Part shown: in pieces, positions 1 through 7,423 of the stretch
Layout: the number at the start of each line of letters is the position of its first letter
Numbering within the stretch: the first letter of the stretch is position 1
NCBI GenBank assembly: GCA_031279175.1
Contig: JAITJA010000037.1
Location: forward strand, 1-7,754
Origin: Odoribacteraceae bacterium
Lineage (GTDB): Bacteria > Bacteroidota > Bacteroidia > Bacteroidales > Marinifilaceae
Reading direction: 5' to 3'
DNA: 7,754 nucleotides
Translations under genes and position numbers: made by a program
Notes under the pieces: generated by a model
What the model was told of the DNA's origin: nothing
Database searches by the model: none
What the model saw: the letters and a program-made list of their open reading frames with translations, nothing else

Positions 1-42
1 CAACCGTATCCCACGCGACGTCAACCGTATCCCACGCGTGGT
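1..42. repeat. Two 21-bp tandem repeat copies at left edge (divergent class)
   Basis: Two copies begin at positions 1 and 22 and share the 17-base stretch CAACCGTATCCCACGCG. They differ only in the last four bases of the unit (ACGT against TGGT). The second copy runs directly into the main 21-bp array that starts at 35, so both share the same period and phase. The array starts at the window edge and probably continues to the left. On the minus strand this stretch reads RVGYG followed by a TGA stop at 21-23. No gene is seen here with confidence. Confidence 0.8.
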
Positions 43-182
43 CGGCGGACGATAACGCGTGGTCGGCGGACGATAACGCGTGGTCGGCGGACGACAACGC
101 GCGGTCGGCGGACGACAACGCGCGGTCGGCGGACGACAACGCGCGGTTGACGGACGACAACGCGCGGTCGGCGGACGACCAT
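21..182 (-). CDS. Doubtful small ORF encoding a VVVRRPR heptad repeat
   Basis: On the minus strand an ATG at 182-180 opens a 53-residue frame ending at a TGA at 23-21. It consists of seven copies of a heptad VVVRRPR (with I or Q variants) and ends in VGYG. The frame can be extended upstream to about 347, but that part is antisense to the ABC exporter gene. The predicted product is extremely basic, with no recognisable domain. Most other frames through this repeat are also open, so openness alone is weak evidence. One difference between units is synonymous in this frame (CCA/CCG), while others change V to I or R to Q. I regard this as more likely a byproduct of the tandem DNA repeat than a real gene. 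Confidence 0.12.
   Translation of the reverse strand: MVVRRPRVVVRQPRVVVRRPRVVVRRPRVVVRRPRVIVRRPRVIVRRPRVGYG
35..181. repeat. Seven-copy 21-bp tandem repeat array upstream of the ABC exporter operon
   Basis: Units start at 35, 56, 77, 98, 119, 140 and 161. Each has the core GGTCGGCGGACGA preceded by CGCG(T/C) and followed by (T/C)AA. Variation is graded: the first three units have CGCGTGG and the last four CGCGCGG; the first two have GATAA and later ones GACAA; the sixth has TTGACGG in place of TCGGCGG. This grading is what stepwise duplication would produce. The unit contains a short dyad (GTCG, five bases, CGAC), extended to GGTCG/CGACC in the last unit at 166-180. The period is a multiple of three, so reading frames pass through it. 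The array ends about 37 bases before the likely promoter of the downstream operon. Confidence 0.9.
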
Positions 183-217
183 CGACGGGAACTGGCCGGT
201 GGCGGTGAAATTATTCC

Positions 218-225
218 TACTTTCG
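218..225 (+). promoter_or_regulatory. Bacteroidota-type -7 element (near match) for the ABC exporter operon
   Basis: TACTTTCG lies 22 bases before the ATG at 248 and differs from the Bacteroidota housekeeping consensus TAnnTTTG at one position. The same TTCCTACTTT string recurs before the AI-2E family gene. No clear -33 TTG element is seen at the expected distance. The gap between the repeat array (ends 181) and the gene is otherwise unremarkable, and a TGA at 206-208 closes the upstream reading frame, so the gene cannot start inside the array. Confidence 0.45.
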
Positions 226-247
226 CGATGGTATCGATAACGGAACG

Positions 248-1954
248 ATGAATATCTACTGGAAAATACTCGGGAAATATAAACGCGACTTGATGGTCGG
301 GCCACTGCTGGTGCTCGCCGGGGTTGTCTGCGAGACCGTGCAACCACGTCTGATGGCGGAGATTATCGACGACGGGATCATGTCGCGCGACCTGGGCGTT
401 GTCTCCCGCGTCGGCTGGCAGATGATACTCTTGTCGATCGCCGGGCTCGTCGCGAGTATTGTCAACATTTCCCTCTCCGCGCGCGTCTCCACTCGCGCCG
501 GCGCGGACCTGCGACGGGAGCTTTTCGGCGCGATTTCGCGGCTGTCCCTCGCGGCTGTCGACCGGTTTGGCGCCGCCTCGCTGGTCACGCGGCTGACCAA
601 TGACGTCACGCGGCTGCAACACGCGGTGATGACGTCAACGCGCCTGCTGGCCCGCGCGCCGTTGCTTTTTATCCTGGCGTTTGTCTTTATCGTGGAGATC
701 GACGCGGGGTTGTCGTTGTTATTGTCGTGTATCGTGCTTCCGGTGGCGGCGGGCTGCTCGTGGTGGATCAGCAGGCGTGGCGCCGCGTGTTCGCGCGAGA
801 TACAACGGGAGGTCGACAGGCTTACCGCGACAGTGCGCGAGAACTTGATTAACTTCCGCGTGGTCAAGGCTTCTGGCATGGAGGGGCGCGAGACGGGGAA
901 GTTCTCCGCGCGCAACGAGGCGCTGCGCGCGATCCTCGCGAGGACCGGTAATTTATTTGTTCTTTTCTTTCCCGTGATCCAGCTGGCCGCTAATCTCACG
1001 CTGGTCGCGATCCTCTGGGCGGGCGGGCTGAAGGTGGTCGATGGCGAGATCAAGATCGGCGAGCTGGTCTCTTTTATTAATTATCTCGCGCAGGTGCTCG
1101 TGTCGTTGATGATGTTCTCGATGATTGCCACGAATTTTTCCCGCGCGTCGGCCTCTTCCGTCCGCGTGCTCGAGGTGCTCGGCGCGGCCGGCGGCGAGCG
1201 GGCGGTGAAGGGAAACGCGGCGAGCGGGCGACGGGTGACGCGGGGGGAGATTTTGTTGCGCGACGTCCGTTTTCGTTTCCCGGGGGCGCGCGATGATTTG
1301 CTGGAGGGGATTACCTTGCGCGTGTCGCCGGGCGAGATGGTCGCTATCATCGGGCACACGGGGTCGGGGAAAAGCACGCTCGCGCAGCTTATCCCGGGAT
1401 TGCGGGAGGCAAGCGGTGGCGAGGTGCTCGTCGACGGGGTGAATGTCAAGGAGTATGGCGACGAGGAGTTGCGCGAGCGCGTTCGCGTCGTGCTGCAAGA
1501 TGACGAGCTGTTTTCCGGTACTATTCGCGATAATCTCTCGTGGGGTAATCCTGCCGCCACGCCCGGTGAGATCGACGAGGCCACGCGCGTCGCGTGTATT
1601 CGCGATTTTATCGCCTCGCTGCCAGGCGGGCTGGACGCGCCGGTGGCCCGCGGCGGCGCGAATCTGTCCGGCGGGCAGAAGCAACGCTTGTGTATCGCGC
1701 GCGCGCTGCTCTCCAATCCCGTCGCGCTGATCCTCGATGACAGTACCAGCGCCGTCGACGCCGTCACGGAGAGGATGATTCTCCAGAACTTGCGCCGCGG
1801 CCAGCGCTCGCTCGTGCTCGTCACGCGACAACCGCGCGCCACGCTGGAGGCCGATCGCGTCGTCATCCTCGAGGCCGGGAGGATTGTCGATGACGCGCCC
1901 CCGGCTGTCCTGCTCGAGCGATCAAGGGTCTACCGGGAAATATGCAGGCCATGA
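248..1954 (+). CDS. ABC exporter subunit, degenerate-site half of a heterodimer (TM287-like)
   Basis: This 568-residue protein is a fused half-transporter: a six-helix type IV exporter membrane domain (helices roughly at 15-35, 57-78, 136-150, 153-172, 235-258 and 271-293) followed by a nucleotide-binding domain from about 335. Visible motifs are Walker A GHTGSGKST (369-377), Q-loop Gln417, canonical signature LSGGQ (473-477) and D-loop SAVD (501-504). The residue after Walker B is Asp498 (ILDD) instead of the catalytic Glu, and the switch His is replaced by Thr526 (VTRQP). This matches the subunit of heterodimeric exporters that contributes the non-hydrolytic ATP site, as in TM287. The A-loop aromatic is Phe344. 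It probably exports lipids, drugs or peptides across the inner membrane; the substrate cannot be read from the sequence. The ATG at 248 is preferred because it follows a promoter-like element and places the first helix normally. It is coupled to the next gene. Confidence 0.95.
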   Translation: MNIYWKILGKYKRDLMVGPLLVLAGVVCETVQPRLMAEIIDDGIMSRDLGVVSRVGWQMILLSIAGLVASIVNISLSARVSTRAGADLRRELFGAISRLSLAAVDRFGAASLVTRLTNDVTRLQHAVMTSTRLLARAPLLFILAFVFIVEIDAGLSLLLSCIVLPVAAGCSWWISRRGAACSREIQREVDRLTATVRENLINFRVVKASGMEGRETGKFSARNEALRAILARTGNLFVLFFPVIQLAANLTLVAILWAGGLKVVDGEIKIGELVSFINYLAQVLVSLMMFSMIATNFSRASASSVRVLEVLGAAGGERAVKGNAASGRRVTRGEILLRDVRFRFPGARDDLLEGITLRVSPGEMVAIIGHTGSGKSTLAQLIPGLREASGGEVLVDGVNVKEYGDEELRERVRVVLQDDELFSGTIRDNLSWGNPAATPGEIDEATRVACIRDFIASLPGGLDAPVARGGANLSGGQKQRLCIARALLSNPVALILDDSTSAVDAVTERMILQNLRRGQRSLVLVTRQPRATLEADRVVILEAGRIVDDAPPAVLLERSRVYREICRP

Positions 1955-3711
1955 CAAGAGGGGACGAGGATAAACCACGCCGCGCCGGTCGCGCCGCGCG
2001 CCGCCTTTTCGCGTATTTCCGCGGCGACCGGTTGCCGCTGCTCGTCGCCGCGCTGTTGTTGCTGGCCGGCGTGCTCGCCTTGTTGCTTGCCTCTTACGCG
2101 TTGCGTCCCGTCATTAATGATTATATCCTCGCCGGCGACACGAGCGGCCTCGCTCGCGCGTTGATGCTGCCGGGCGGGTTGTATGTCGCGGCGGCCGTCG
2201 CGACTTATTTCCAGTATCGCGTCTTGAACGGGATCGGGCAGCGCGTGGTGGCGCGGTTGCGCGCCGATCTTTTCCGTCACGTCGAACGGTTGCCCGTCGG
2301 GTATATCGAGAAACGGCAGCACGGCGACCTGACCAGCCGGTTTATTAACGATATCGACCAGCTGAGTCTCGTCCTGACCGATAGCCTGACCGATATTCTC
2401 TCTGCCGCTCTATCACTGACAGGCGCCGTTGTCATGATGTTGTACATCAACCCGACGCTGGCGGCCGTCGCCCTCGTCACTATTCCTCTCATGGCCCTGG
2501 CCACGCGGTTTATCGCCCGCCGCGCCCGCGCCCACTCCCGTGCACAACAGATCGCCGTGGGAGCGCTCGACGGCGTGGCCGAGGAGATGATTAGCGGTAT
2601 CAAGGCTATCAAGGTGTTCGGCAGGGAACGCGAGGCCGCCGCCGCCTTCGAACGGGAGAACAAGCGGCTCGAGGCAAGTGCCGGGCGGGCACAATTTTAT
2701 TCCGGCTTGATGATGCCCGTGGTGCAGAACCTGAACGCGATTAACTTCGTGCTGATCACGATTGCCGGGGCGTTGCTCTCTATTTACCGCGGGTTCGACG
2801 TTGGCGGCCTGGCCGTCTTCCTGCAGTACGCGCGACAGGCGGGCCGGCCGCTTAACGAGCTGGCAACGCTTTATAACACGATCCAGGCCGCTATCGCCGG
2901 CGTCGAACGCGTCTTCCAGGTGATCGACGAGCCGGGGGAGGAGGAGGATTCGCCGGACGCCGTCGCGCTCGATAACCCGCGGGGGGCGGTGACGATGCGG
3001 GACGTCTGGTTCGAGTACGAGCCGGGGAAGCCGGTGCTGAAGGGGATCACGTTCAGCGTGTCACCCGGCGAACGGGTCGCGCTGGTGGGGGAGACCGGCG
3101 CGGGCAAGAGTACTATCCTCGGGCTTCTACCGCGATTCCGCGACGTTACTTCCGGCGAGATCACTATCGACGGCGTCCCCGTCCGACGCGTCACGCGGGC
3201 AAGTCTCCGGCGCGCCGTGACTATCGTGCTCCAGGACGCCCGCCTCTTTACCGGGAGTGTCCGCGAGAATATCCGCGCCGGGCGACAAGAGGCTACCGAC
3301 AAGGAGATCGAGGAGGCGGCACGGCTCGTCGGCGCGCACGGGTTTATCGAGCGGCTGCCCGACGGGTACGATACCCTGCTCGAGAACGACGGCGCGCGGC
3401 TTAGCCAGGGAGAGAGGCAGTTGTTGCATGTCGCGCGCGCCGCCGCCGAGAATCCCGCGGTGTTGCTCCTCGACGAGGCCACGAGTAACGTCGACGCGCG
3501 AGGGGAGGCACTCGTGCGCGAGGGACTTGAACGCGTCGCGCGCGGCCGAACGATCCTCGTCATCGCGCACCGCCTCTCGACGATCGCGCATGTCGACAGG
3601 ATCCTGGTTGTCGATGACGGGCGCGTGGTCGAGGAAGGCACGCGCGACGAGTTGCTCGCCCGCCGCGGGAAGTATCATGCCCTCTACCGCGAACAGTTTC
3701 CCGTCGATTGA
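1951..3711 (+). CDS. ABC exporter subunit, catalytic half of a heterodimer (TM288/MsbA-like)
   Basis: This is the second half-transporter, 586 residues from the ATG at 1951. Six membrane helices (about 30-50, 75-92, 148-167, 170-188, 258-280 and 285-305) precede a nucleotide-binding domain. Motifs are A-loop Tyr356, Walker A GETGAGKST (380-388), Q-loop Gln428, Walker B VLLLDE with catalytic Glu509, D-loop SNVD (512-515) and switch His540 in IAHRLST. The signature is LSQGE (484-488) in place of LSGGQ. This complements the preceding subunit: its Walker B and His pair with the partner's LSGGQ to make the active site, while its own altered signature faces the partner's degenerate Walker B. The start at 1951 gives an ATGA overlap with the upstream stop, typical of translational coupling; an in-frame ATG at 1942 would add three residues. 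General annotation would be MsbA-like or multidrug ABC exporter; the substrate is unknown. Confidence 0.95.
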   Translation: MTRGDEDKPRRAGRAARRLFAYFRGDRLPLLVAALLLLAGVLALLLASYALRPVINDYILAGDTSGLARALMLPGGLYVAAAVATYFQYRVLNGIGQRVVARLRADLFRHVERLPVGYIEKRQHGDLTSRFINDIDQLSLVLTDSLTDILSAALSLTGAVVMMLYINPTLAAVALVTIPLMALATRFIARRARAHSRAQQIAVGALDGVAEEMISGIKAIKVFGREREAAAAFERENKRLEASAGRAQFYSGLMMPVVQNLNAINFVLITIAGALLSIYRGFDVGGLAVFLQYARQAGRPLNELATLYNTIQAAIAGVERVFQVIDEPGEEEDSPDAVALDNPRGAVTMRDVWFEYEPGKPVLKGITFSVSPGERVALVGETGAGKSTILGLLPRFRDVTSGEITIDGVPVRRVTRASLRRAVTIVLQDARLFTGSVRENIRAGRQEATDKEIEEAARLVGAHGFIERLPDGYDTLLENDGARLSQGERQLLHVARAAAENPAVLLLDEATSNVDARGEALVREGLERVARGRTILVIAHRLSTIAHVDRILVVDDGRVVEEGTRDELLARRGKYHALYREQFPVD

Positions 3712-3762
3712 AACCTGCATGGAAAACCGCGAGCTCCTGTCGCCCGCGTCGAGAGTTTTTCC

Positions 3763-3770
3763 TACTTTTG
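3763..3770 (+). promoter_or_regulatory. Bacteroidota-type -7 element TACTTTTG before the AI-2E family gene
   Basis: TACTTTTG is an exact match to TAnnTTTG, the -7 element recognised by the Bacteroidota primary sigma factor. It lies in the 75-base gap after the ABC operon, 16 bases before the ATG at 3787, and follows a T-rich run at 3756-3760. It suggests that the AI-2E family gene has its own promoter with a very short leader. No good -33 TTG is present at the usual spacing. I see no convincing terminator for the ABC operon in this gap. Confidence 0.6.
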
Positions 3771-3786
3771 AGCAAAATTCAAAGCC

Positions 3787-4896
3787 ATGAAAGAACCAGG
3801 TAGGTATATTATAGGCGCGATAGCACTGGGGGTGGTGGCCTTTTTGTGCTGGTATTTCTCCTCGATCATTGCTTACATTCTTGTCTCGGTGGTGATCTCG
3901 TTTCTCGGCCGGCCCGTGCACGACCTGCTGGAGCGGGTAAACTTTCGCGGGTACCGGTTGCCTTCCAGCGCGCGCGCCGGCATCACGTTGTGCTGCCTGT
4001 GGGCCGTGTTCATATTCTTCTTCATCACGGTAATCCCGCTGGTTTCCTCCGAGTTCAAGGTGCTGGGGAGCATCAACATCTCGACGGTGATCTCGCGTTT
4101 GGAAGGACCTCTTGACGACCTTGGCCGGTGGCTTGCCGGGTTTGGTTTCAGTGATCCTGCCGGCGCGATTCGCTCGCTGGTTGGCGAGTCGATGAAGGCA
4201 CTGCTGGACATGTCGTCGATCAAAGAGACATTCGCGTCGCTGGCGGGCACGGTAGGAGGGATCGTGATCTTTCTCTTCGCGGTCACGTTCATCTCCTTCT
4301 TTTTCCTGAAAGATAGCGGGCTTTTCCCCCGGATGCTGCTGTCGATGGTTCCCGTTCGACACGAGGAGGGGACGCGTAACGCGGTGGATTCGATCCGGCG
4401 ACTGCTGGTGCGGTACTTCGTCGGCATATTCCTCGAGGTACTAATCGTGATGACGTTAAACATTGCCGGGCTATCCATGGTCGGGATTGGCTTTAGCCAC
4501 GCGGTGCTGATCGGGCTGGTGGCCGGCATCCTGAACGTGATCCCGTATATTGGCCCGATCATCGGCGTGATTTTCGGGCTTTGCGTGGGAGTGGCCACGC
4601 GCGTGGAAATGGATCCTTACACGGTGATGCTGCCGGCGATGGTGTACACGGGACTGGTGATGACGATCACGCAGGTGATCGATAACGTGGTACTCCAGCC
4701 GTTGATTTACGGGAACAGCGTGCACGCGCACCCGCTCGAGATCTTCCTGGTGATCCTTGCTGCCGGTCACGTGGCGGGCATTGCCGGGATGATCCTCGCG
4801 ATCCCCGTCTACACGGTGTTACGGGTCGTGTCGCGGGAATTCTTTAGCAAGTACAAGCTGGTAAAGTCCCTGACAAAAGGGTTAGAAGGCTCGTGA
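3787..4896 (+). CDS. AI-2E/PerM family membrane transporter
   Basis: This 369-residue polytopic membrane protein belongs to the AI-2E transporter (PerM/YhhT/TqsA) family. The layout is typical: two close N-terminal helices (about 8-40), a third (65-86), an extramembrane helical stretch (about 90-150) containing amphipathic segments, then five further hydrophobic segments from 155 onward. Recognisable family stretches are FFFLKD (171-176), GILNVIPYIGPIIG (247-260), QVIDNVVLQPLIYG (296-309) and the C-terminal HPLEIFLVILAAG (315-327) with the following glycine-rich helix. Length is normal for the family. Members have been linked to autoinducer-2 export or sodium/proton exchange, but for most the substrate is unproven, so the name should not be read as evidence of quorum sensing. 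The gene stands alone after the ABC operon and converges on lon, with six bases between stop codons and no room for an intergenic terminator. Confidence 0.92.
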   Translation: MKEPGRYIIGAIALGVVAFLCWYFSSIIAYILVSVVISFLGRPVHDLLERVNFRGYRLPSSARAGITLCCLWAVFIFFFITVIPLVSSEFKVLGSINISTVISRLEGPLDDLGRWLAGFGFSDPAGAIRSLVGESMKALLDMSSIKETFASLAGTVGGIVIFLFAVTFISFFFLKDSGLFPRMLLSMVPVRHEEGTRNAVDSIRRLLVRYFVGIFLEVLIVMTLNIAGLSMVGIGFSHAVLIGLVAGILNVIPYIGPIIGVIFGLCVGVATRVEMDPYTVMLPAMVYTGLVMTITQVIDNVVLQPLIYGNSVHAHPLEIFLVILAAGHVAGIAGMILAIPVYTVLRVVSREFFSKYKLVKSLTKGLEGS

Positions 4897-4902
4897 AGCC
4901 GG

Positions 4903-7329
4903 TCAGTCGTCGCCGAGGGCGATATCGAGCACCTCGCGGATACTCTTCACGAAATGGAAGCGGATGCCGTCGATATACTCCGGCTTGATCTCCTCGATCT
5001 CTTTTTTATTTTCCTCGCACAGGATAATCTCCTGGATCCCGGCTCGTTTCGCGGCGAGGATCTTTTCCCGGATACCGCCGACGGGCAATACTTTCCCCCG
5101 GAGCGTGATCTCGCCGGTCATGGCGAGCGCTTTCCTTACCGCGCGGCCGAGGAACGAGGAAGTCATGGAAGTGACCATCGTGACGCCGGCGGAAGGGCCG
5201 TCCTTGGGAACGGCTCCCGCGGGGACGTGGACGTGGATATTGTGCTCCTCGATTGCTCGCGGGTCGACGCCCAGCTCGCTGGCTCGCGCCTTCAAGTATT
5301 CCAGCGCGAGGGTAGCCGATTCCTTCATGACTTCCCCGAGGCTACCTGTCATGGTCAGCAGCCCTTTTCCCTTGCTGATACTCGATTCGACGTGCAGGAT
5401 CTCACCCCCGACGGCCGTCCACGCGAGGCCAGTCACCACCCCTGGCTGCTCGTTCCCCTGGTACTCCTCCCGCGTGAAGACGGGCGCGCCGAGGAACTCC
5501 CTCGTGATCTCGCGCGTCAGCGCGGCCTTGTATGTCGGGTCGAGGGCCACGTTCTTGGCCACCCGTCGCGCGATCTTGGCGATTGTCTTGTCCAGCCCGC
5601 GCACGCCGGACTCGCGGGTATACTTGTCGATGATATATGCCAGGATGTCATCGTCGATATCGAGTTGCCCTGTTTTCAGGCCGTGATTCTCGAGTTGTTT
5701 GGGCAACAGGTGTCGCCTGGCGATCTCCTTCTTCTCTTCCAGCAGGTAGCCGCTGACCTCGATCATCTCCATGCGGTCGCGCAGTGGATCGGCGATAGTA
5801 GAGAGATCATTCGCGGTGGCAATAAACATCACCTTCGACAGATCGTAGTCGAGGTCGAGATAATTATCGTGGAAAGCCGTGTTCTGCTCCGGGTCGAGCA
5901 CCTCGAGCAGGGCCGATTGCGGGTTACCGTGGAAATCGCGCCCCACCTTGTCGATCTCGTCGAGGACGAAGACTGGATTAGACGTGCCTGCCTTCTTTAT
6001 ATTCTGGATAATTCTCCCGGGCATCGCCCCGATATAAGTGCGGCGGTGCCCGCGGATCTCCGCCTCGTCGTGCAACCCGCCCAGCGACACGCGCGCGAAC
6101 TCCCTGTTTAGCGCCCTGGCCACGGACTTCCCGAGGGAGGTCTTGCCCACGCCCGGGGGGCCGTAGAGGCAGAGGATTGGCGACTTCATGTTGCCTTTCA
6201 ACTTCAAGACGGCGAGATACTCGAGGATACGTTCCTTCACCTTCTCGAGCCCGTAATGATCCTCGTCGAGGATTCTCGCGGCCCGTTTCAGGTCGAGGTT
6301 ATCCCTGGAGTAGCGCTTCCACGGCAAGTCGATCAACTCCTTCAGGTAGTTCAACTGCATGGAATAGTCCGGGGCGGACGGGTTCTGTCGTTTCAACTTC
6401 GCCAGTTCCTTGTGGAAGGCGTCATTTACTTGCTTGCTCCATTTCTTGCTCTTGGCGCGTTCCTCGAGTTCGCGCGTGTCCTCGTCGACGGGATTTGCCC
6501 CCAGCTCGTTCTGGATAGTTTTCATTTGCTGGTAGAGGAGGTATTCCCGTTGTTGCTTGTCGATATCTACCTTCACCTTCTGCTGGATATCCTGCTTTAG
6601 CGTGAGGATATTCACCTGCTTGTTGAGCAACTCGAGTAACTTGATGGCCCTTTCTTTCAGGTGGTCGATCTCGAGCAACTCCTGCTTGCCGCGGTAGTCG
6701 ATATCGGTGCTGGAAGAGACGAAATTGATCAGGAAGAAGATACTTTCGATGTTTTTCACCGCCATCATGCCGACGTTATCGGGGATATTCCCGGAGAAGC
6801 GTACGACCTTCATCGTTGCTTCCTTCAGCGAGTCGGCGATCGCGTTATACTCCTCGTCATCAGCCGGTGCTCGTTCCTCTTGTTTCAGCGTGATCTTCCC
6901 CACGTGATACGGCTCGTCGTACAGGATATCGTCGAGGGAGAGTCTTCTTTTTCCCTGTATGATAGCGGTAGTCGTCTGGTCTGGCATCTCGAGCAGTTTC
7001 AGGACGGAGGCCAGTGTCCCGGTCGAGTAGAGATCTTCCAGCGTCGGGTTTTCCGTGTGCATGTCCCGCTGGGCGACGACCCCGATCAGTGATCCCTGCT
7101 TGTACGCGTCCCGCACGAGGCGCAACGACTTGTCGCGCCCGATATTTATCGGCGTGATAACACCCGGGAATAACACCGTGTTACGAAGCGGCAGTATGGG
7201 TAATGTTTCCGGCGCGGGATCTTGTTCCACCGGGGTTTCAGTCTCATCTCCTGACAGGGGCAGAAATTCCCGACTCTCGTCGGACATCCCCTCGAGGATA
7301 ATATCTTTCAATAAATCGTCCGTGCTCAT
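4903..7329 (-). CDS. lon: Lon, ATP-dependent serine protease
   Basis: The product degrades misfolded and regulatory proteins in the cytoplasm as an AAA+ hexamer. Domains in order (808-residue numbering): an acidic N-terminal lead (1-40), the substrate-binding LON domain beginning LPILPLRNTVLFPG (43-56), a coiled-coil region (about 235-305), the AAA+ module with Walker A GPPGVGKT (390-397), Walker B VLDEID with Asp457/Glu458 and Arg517/Arg519 in LRDR, and the C-terminal protease domain with catalytic Ser713 in PKDGPSAG and Lys756 in GGIREKILAAK. The Ser-Lys spacing of 43 residues equals that of E. coli Lon (679/722), and all key residues are intact, so the enzyme should be active. I chose the ATG at 7329-7327. 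An in-frame TTG at 7407 would add 26 residues, but these are basic and unlike a Lon start, and the TTG overlaps the promoter-like element. No Shine-Dalgarno precedes the ATG, as is usual in Bacteroidota. Confidence 0.97.
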   Translation of the reverse strand: MSTDDLLKDIILEGMSDESREFLPLSGDETETPVEQDPAPETLPILPLRNTVLFPGVITPINIGRDKSLRLVRDAYKQGSLIGVVAQRDMHTENPTLEDLYSTGTLASVLKLLEMPDQTTTAIIQGKRRLSLDDILYDEPYHVGKITLKQEERAPADDEEYNAIADSLKEATMKVVRFSGNIPDNVGMMAVKNIESIFFLINFVSSSTDIDYRGKQELLEIDHLKERAIKLLELLNKQVNILTLKQDIQQKVKVDIDKQQREYLLYQQMKTIQNELGANPVDEDTRELEERAKSKKWSKQVNDAFHKELAKLKRQNPSAPDYSMQLNYLKELIDLPWKRYSRDNLDLKRAARILDEDHYGLEKVKERILEYLAVLKLKGNMKSPILCLYGPPGVGKTSLGKSVARALNREFARVSLGGLHDEAEIRGHRRTYIGAMPGRIIQNIKKAGTSNPVFVLDEIDKVGRDFHGNPQSALLEVLDPEQNTAFHDNYLDLDYDLSKVMFIATANDLSTIADPLRDRMEMIEVSGYLLEEKKEIARRHLLPKQLENHGLKTGQLDIDDDILAYIIDKYTRESGVRGLDKTIAKIARRVAKNVALDPTYKAALTREITREFLGAPVFTREEYQGNEQPGVVTGLAWTAVGGEILHVESSISKGKGLLTMTGSLGEVMKESATLALEYLKARASELGVDPRAIEEHNIHVHVPAGAVPKDGPSAGVTMVTSMTSSFLGRAVRKALAMTGEITLRGKVLPVGGIREKILAAKRAGIQEIILCEENKKEIEEIKPEYIDGIRFHFVKSIREVLDIALGDD

Positions 7330-7403
7330 GTTTTTCGCGTTTACTGTTACCTTCCTGCCATTTTGGCTATTGGCCCTGTTGGCAAGGAATTTCCGCGAGA
7401 AGG

Positions 7404-7423
7404 ACAATTCTCATGCCAAAGTA
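7404..7423 (-). promoter_or_regulatory. Putative lon promoter: overlapping sigma-54-like and TAnnTTTG-like elements
   Basis: Read on the minus strand, TGGCATGAGAATTGT (7418-7404) resembles the sigma-54 consensus TGGCACG-N4-TTGC: it has the -24 GG with correct spacing to TTG, but ends in T instead of the usual C of the -12 GC. Overlapping it, TACTTTGG (7423-7416) is one mismatch from TAnnTTTG and shares TACTTT with the two other promoter-like sites in the window. Either would give a lon leader of roughly 60-80 bases before the ATG at 7329. Only one can be judged likely without transcript data, and the broken -12 base counts against sigma-54. Confidence 0.35.

Noticed and set aside
953..1831. 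Long antisense open frames opposite the first ABC gene (also 256-1053 and 1081-1866 minus)
   Set aside because: They lie wholly opposite a protein with all ABC exporter motifs, have low-complexity Arg/Ser/Ala-rich translations and no recognisable domain; GC-rich codon use produces such frames.
3712..3786. Terminator after the ABC operon near the TTTTT at 3756-3760
   Set aside because: I could not find a convincing GC-rich stem directly before the T run; it fits better as part of the AI-2E family gene promoter.
3127..4362. 411-codon minus-strand frame spanning the end of the second ABC gene and the AI-2E family gene
   Set aside because: It crosses two well-supported genes and the promoter gap between them, and its translation is a charged, domainless sequence, so it is a shadow frame.
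3787..4896. Quorum-sensing role for the AI-2E family gene
   Set aside because: The family name is historical; no luxS or AI-2 processing gene is in the window, and most members have no proven AI-2 function.
4954..6111. 385-codon plus-strand frame opposite lon
   Set aside because: It is antisense to the conserved AAA+ and protease domains of Lon, and its sequence simply reflects the complement of those codons.
7330..7407. N-terminal extension of Lon from the TTG at 7407
   Set aside because: The added 26 residues are basic and unlike Lon N termini, and the TTG lies in the promoter-like element; the ATG at 7329 gives a normal length of 808.
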